The notes below the pieces were generated by a model that saw only the letters and a list, made by a program, of their open reading frames with translations, was not told the origin of the DNA and searched no databases. A DNA stretch of 6,217 nucleotides from Bacillota bacterium (GTDB lineage: Bacteria > Bacillota > Sulfobacillia > RBS10-35). A program made the translations under genes and the position numbers. The DNA is taken from assembly GCA_029960865.1 (NCBI GenBank), contig JASBVX010000087.1:1-6217 (forward strand), given 5' to 3'. Positions 5,911 through 6,217 of the stretch are shown here, one piece after another (position 1 is the stretch's first letter; each line of letters starts with the position of its first letter).

Positions 5911-6217
5911 GGGCTTTGGTGCCATTCCCTTCCTCTTTAAGCTGAAGATGCCATTGCCACAGTTCCTGGAAGAGAGGTAAACCTATGGCGACCCATCAGG
6001 GAGCGGAGCATCGCCGCAACATCCTGAAGAACGGCGTAGCACCACCGGGCTGCGGTCGAGCACCAAAGAGGCCGCCCACCACGTGGAAGGAATGGGCGCG
6101 GAGGAGGAAGGCCTCCGCAGGAAAGAGGAACAGGAAGAAGAGGAGGAGCGTTGATCAACCGCTACCGTTCTGCAACTCATAGACAAATATCCCGAAGGGA
6201 TACCGTCCCGGTTGCTT
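5911..6217. other. Right-edge region without a recognised gene
   Basis: About 300 bp upstream of ssrA. One plus-strand ORF starts at ATG 5985 with an AGAGAGG-like Shine-Dalgarno and gives a very basic 65-residue product (ending at 6182) resembling nothing I know. In another plus frame, about 6040-6154 reads as a Glu-rich tail (GMGAEEEGLRRKEEQEEEEER) that ends at TGA and has no good start codon; its third positions look more gene-like than those of the ATG frame. After that stop the same frame continues open to the edge as TVLQLIDKYPEGIPSRLL. A perfect hairpin TATCCC-GAA-GGGATA lies at 6188-6202. The mixture suggests decayed coding sequence or the upstream region of a gene beyond the edge. I do not call a gene. 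Confidence 0.4.

Noticed and set aside
6040..6154. A possible IS256-type transposase remnant (RRSTTGL similar to the family's RTTNxLE)
   Set aside because: The similarity covers only a few residues, the following Arg-rich segment of the family is missing, and no terminal inverted repeats are visible.

Overview
This is a GC-rich bacterial chromosomal segment with strong Shine-Dalgarno sequences (AAGGAGG/AGGAGG cores 7-9 nt before the starts), ATG and TTG starts, and short or overlapping gene junctions. The style fits a free-living, possibly thermophilic, Firmicutes-like or other GC-rich bacterium. The sequence does not fix the phylum. I see no insertion sequence, CRISPR array, tRNA or phage gene.

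Layout from left to right: (1) the 5' part of a secreted CAP/SCP-domain (YkwD-type) protein on the minus strand, cut by the left edge; (2) a divergent intergenic region of about 200 bp; (3) a plus-strand two-gene operon, a membrane-anchored HEAT-repeat protein followed with an ATGA overlap by a membrane family-2 glycosyltransferase with all processive-type motifs; (4) a minus-strand aldehyde dehydrogenase of the succinate-semialdehyde (Sad/YneI) type, whose 3' end overlaps the glycosyltransferase 3' end by 41 bp; (5) about 390 bp with no recognisable gene, then a small plus-strand ORF of unknown function; (6) a minus-strand CoA-binding (Rossmann, YccU-type) protein; (7) on the same strand upstream of it, a complete tmRNA gene (ssrA) with its own promoter and an intrinsic terminator; (8) about 300 bp at the right edge without a recognisable gene.

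The HEAT protein and glycosyltransferase very likely act together at the membrane in synthesis of a surface glycan. The CAP protein is also exported, so the left half is an envelope locus. The aldehyde dehydrogenase and CoA-binding protein are housekeeping or metabolic genes with no obvious pathway partner here. The tmRNA provides trans-translation ribosome rescue.

The most interesting material is around the tmRNA. Its promoter spacer holds a perfect 8-bp inverted repeat touching both the -35 and -10 boxes. Its T arm departs from the near-universal form. Its encoded tag ends in LAAA rather than ALAA. No clearly new multi-gene system is visible. The HEAT plus glycosyltransferase pair is the best candidate for a little-studied functional unit.
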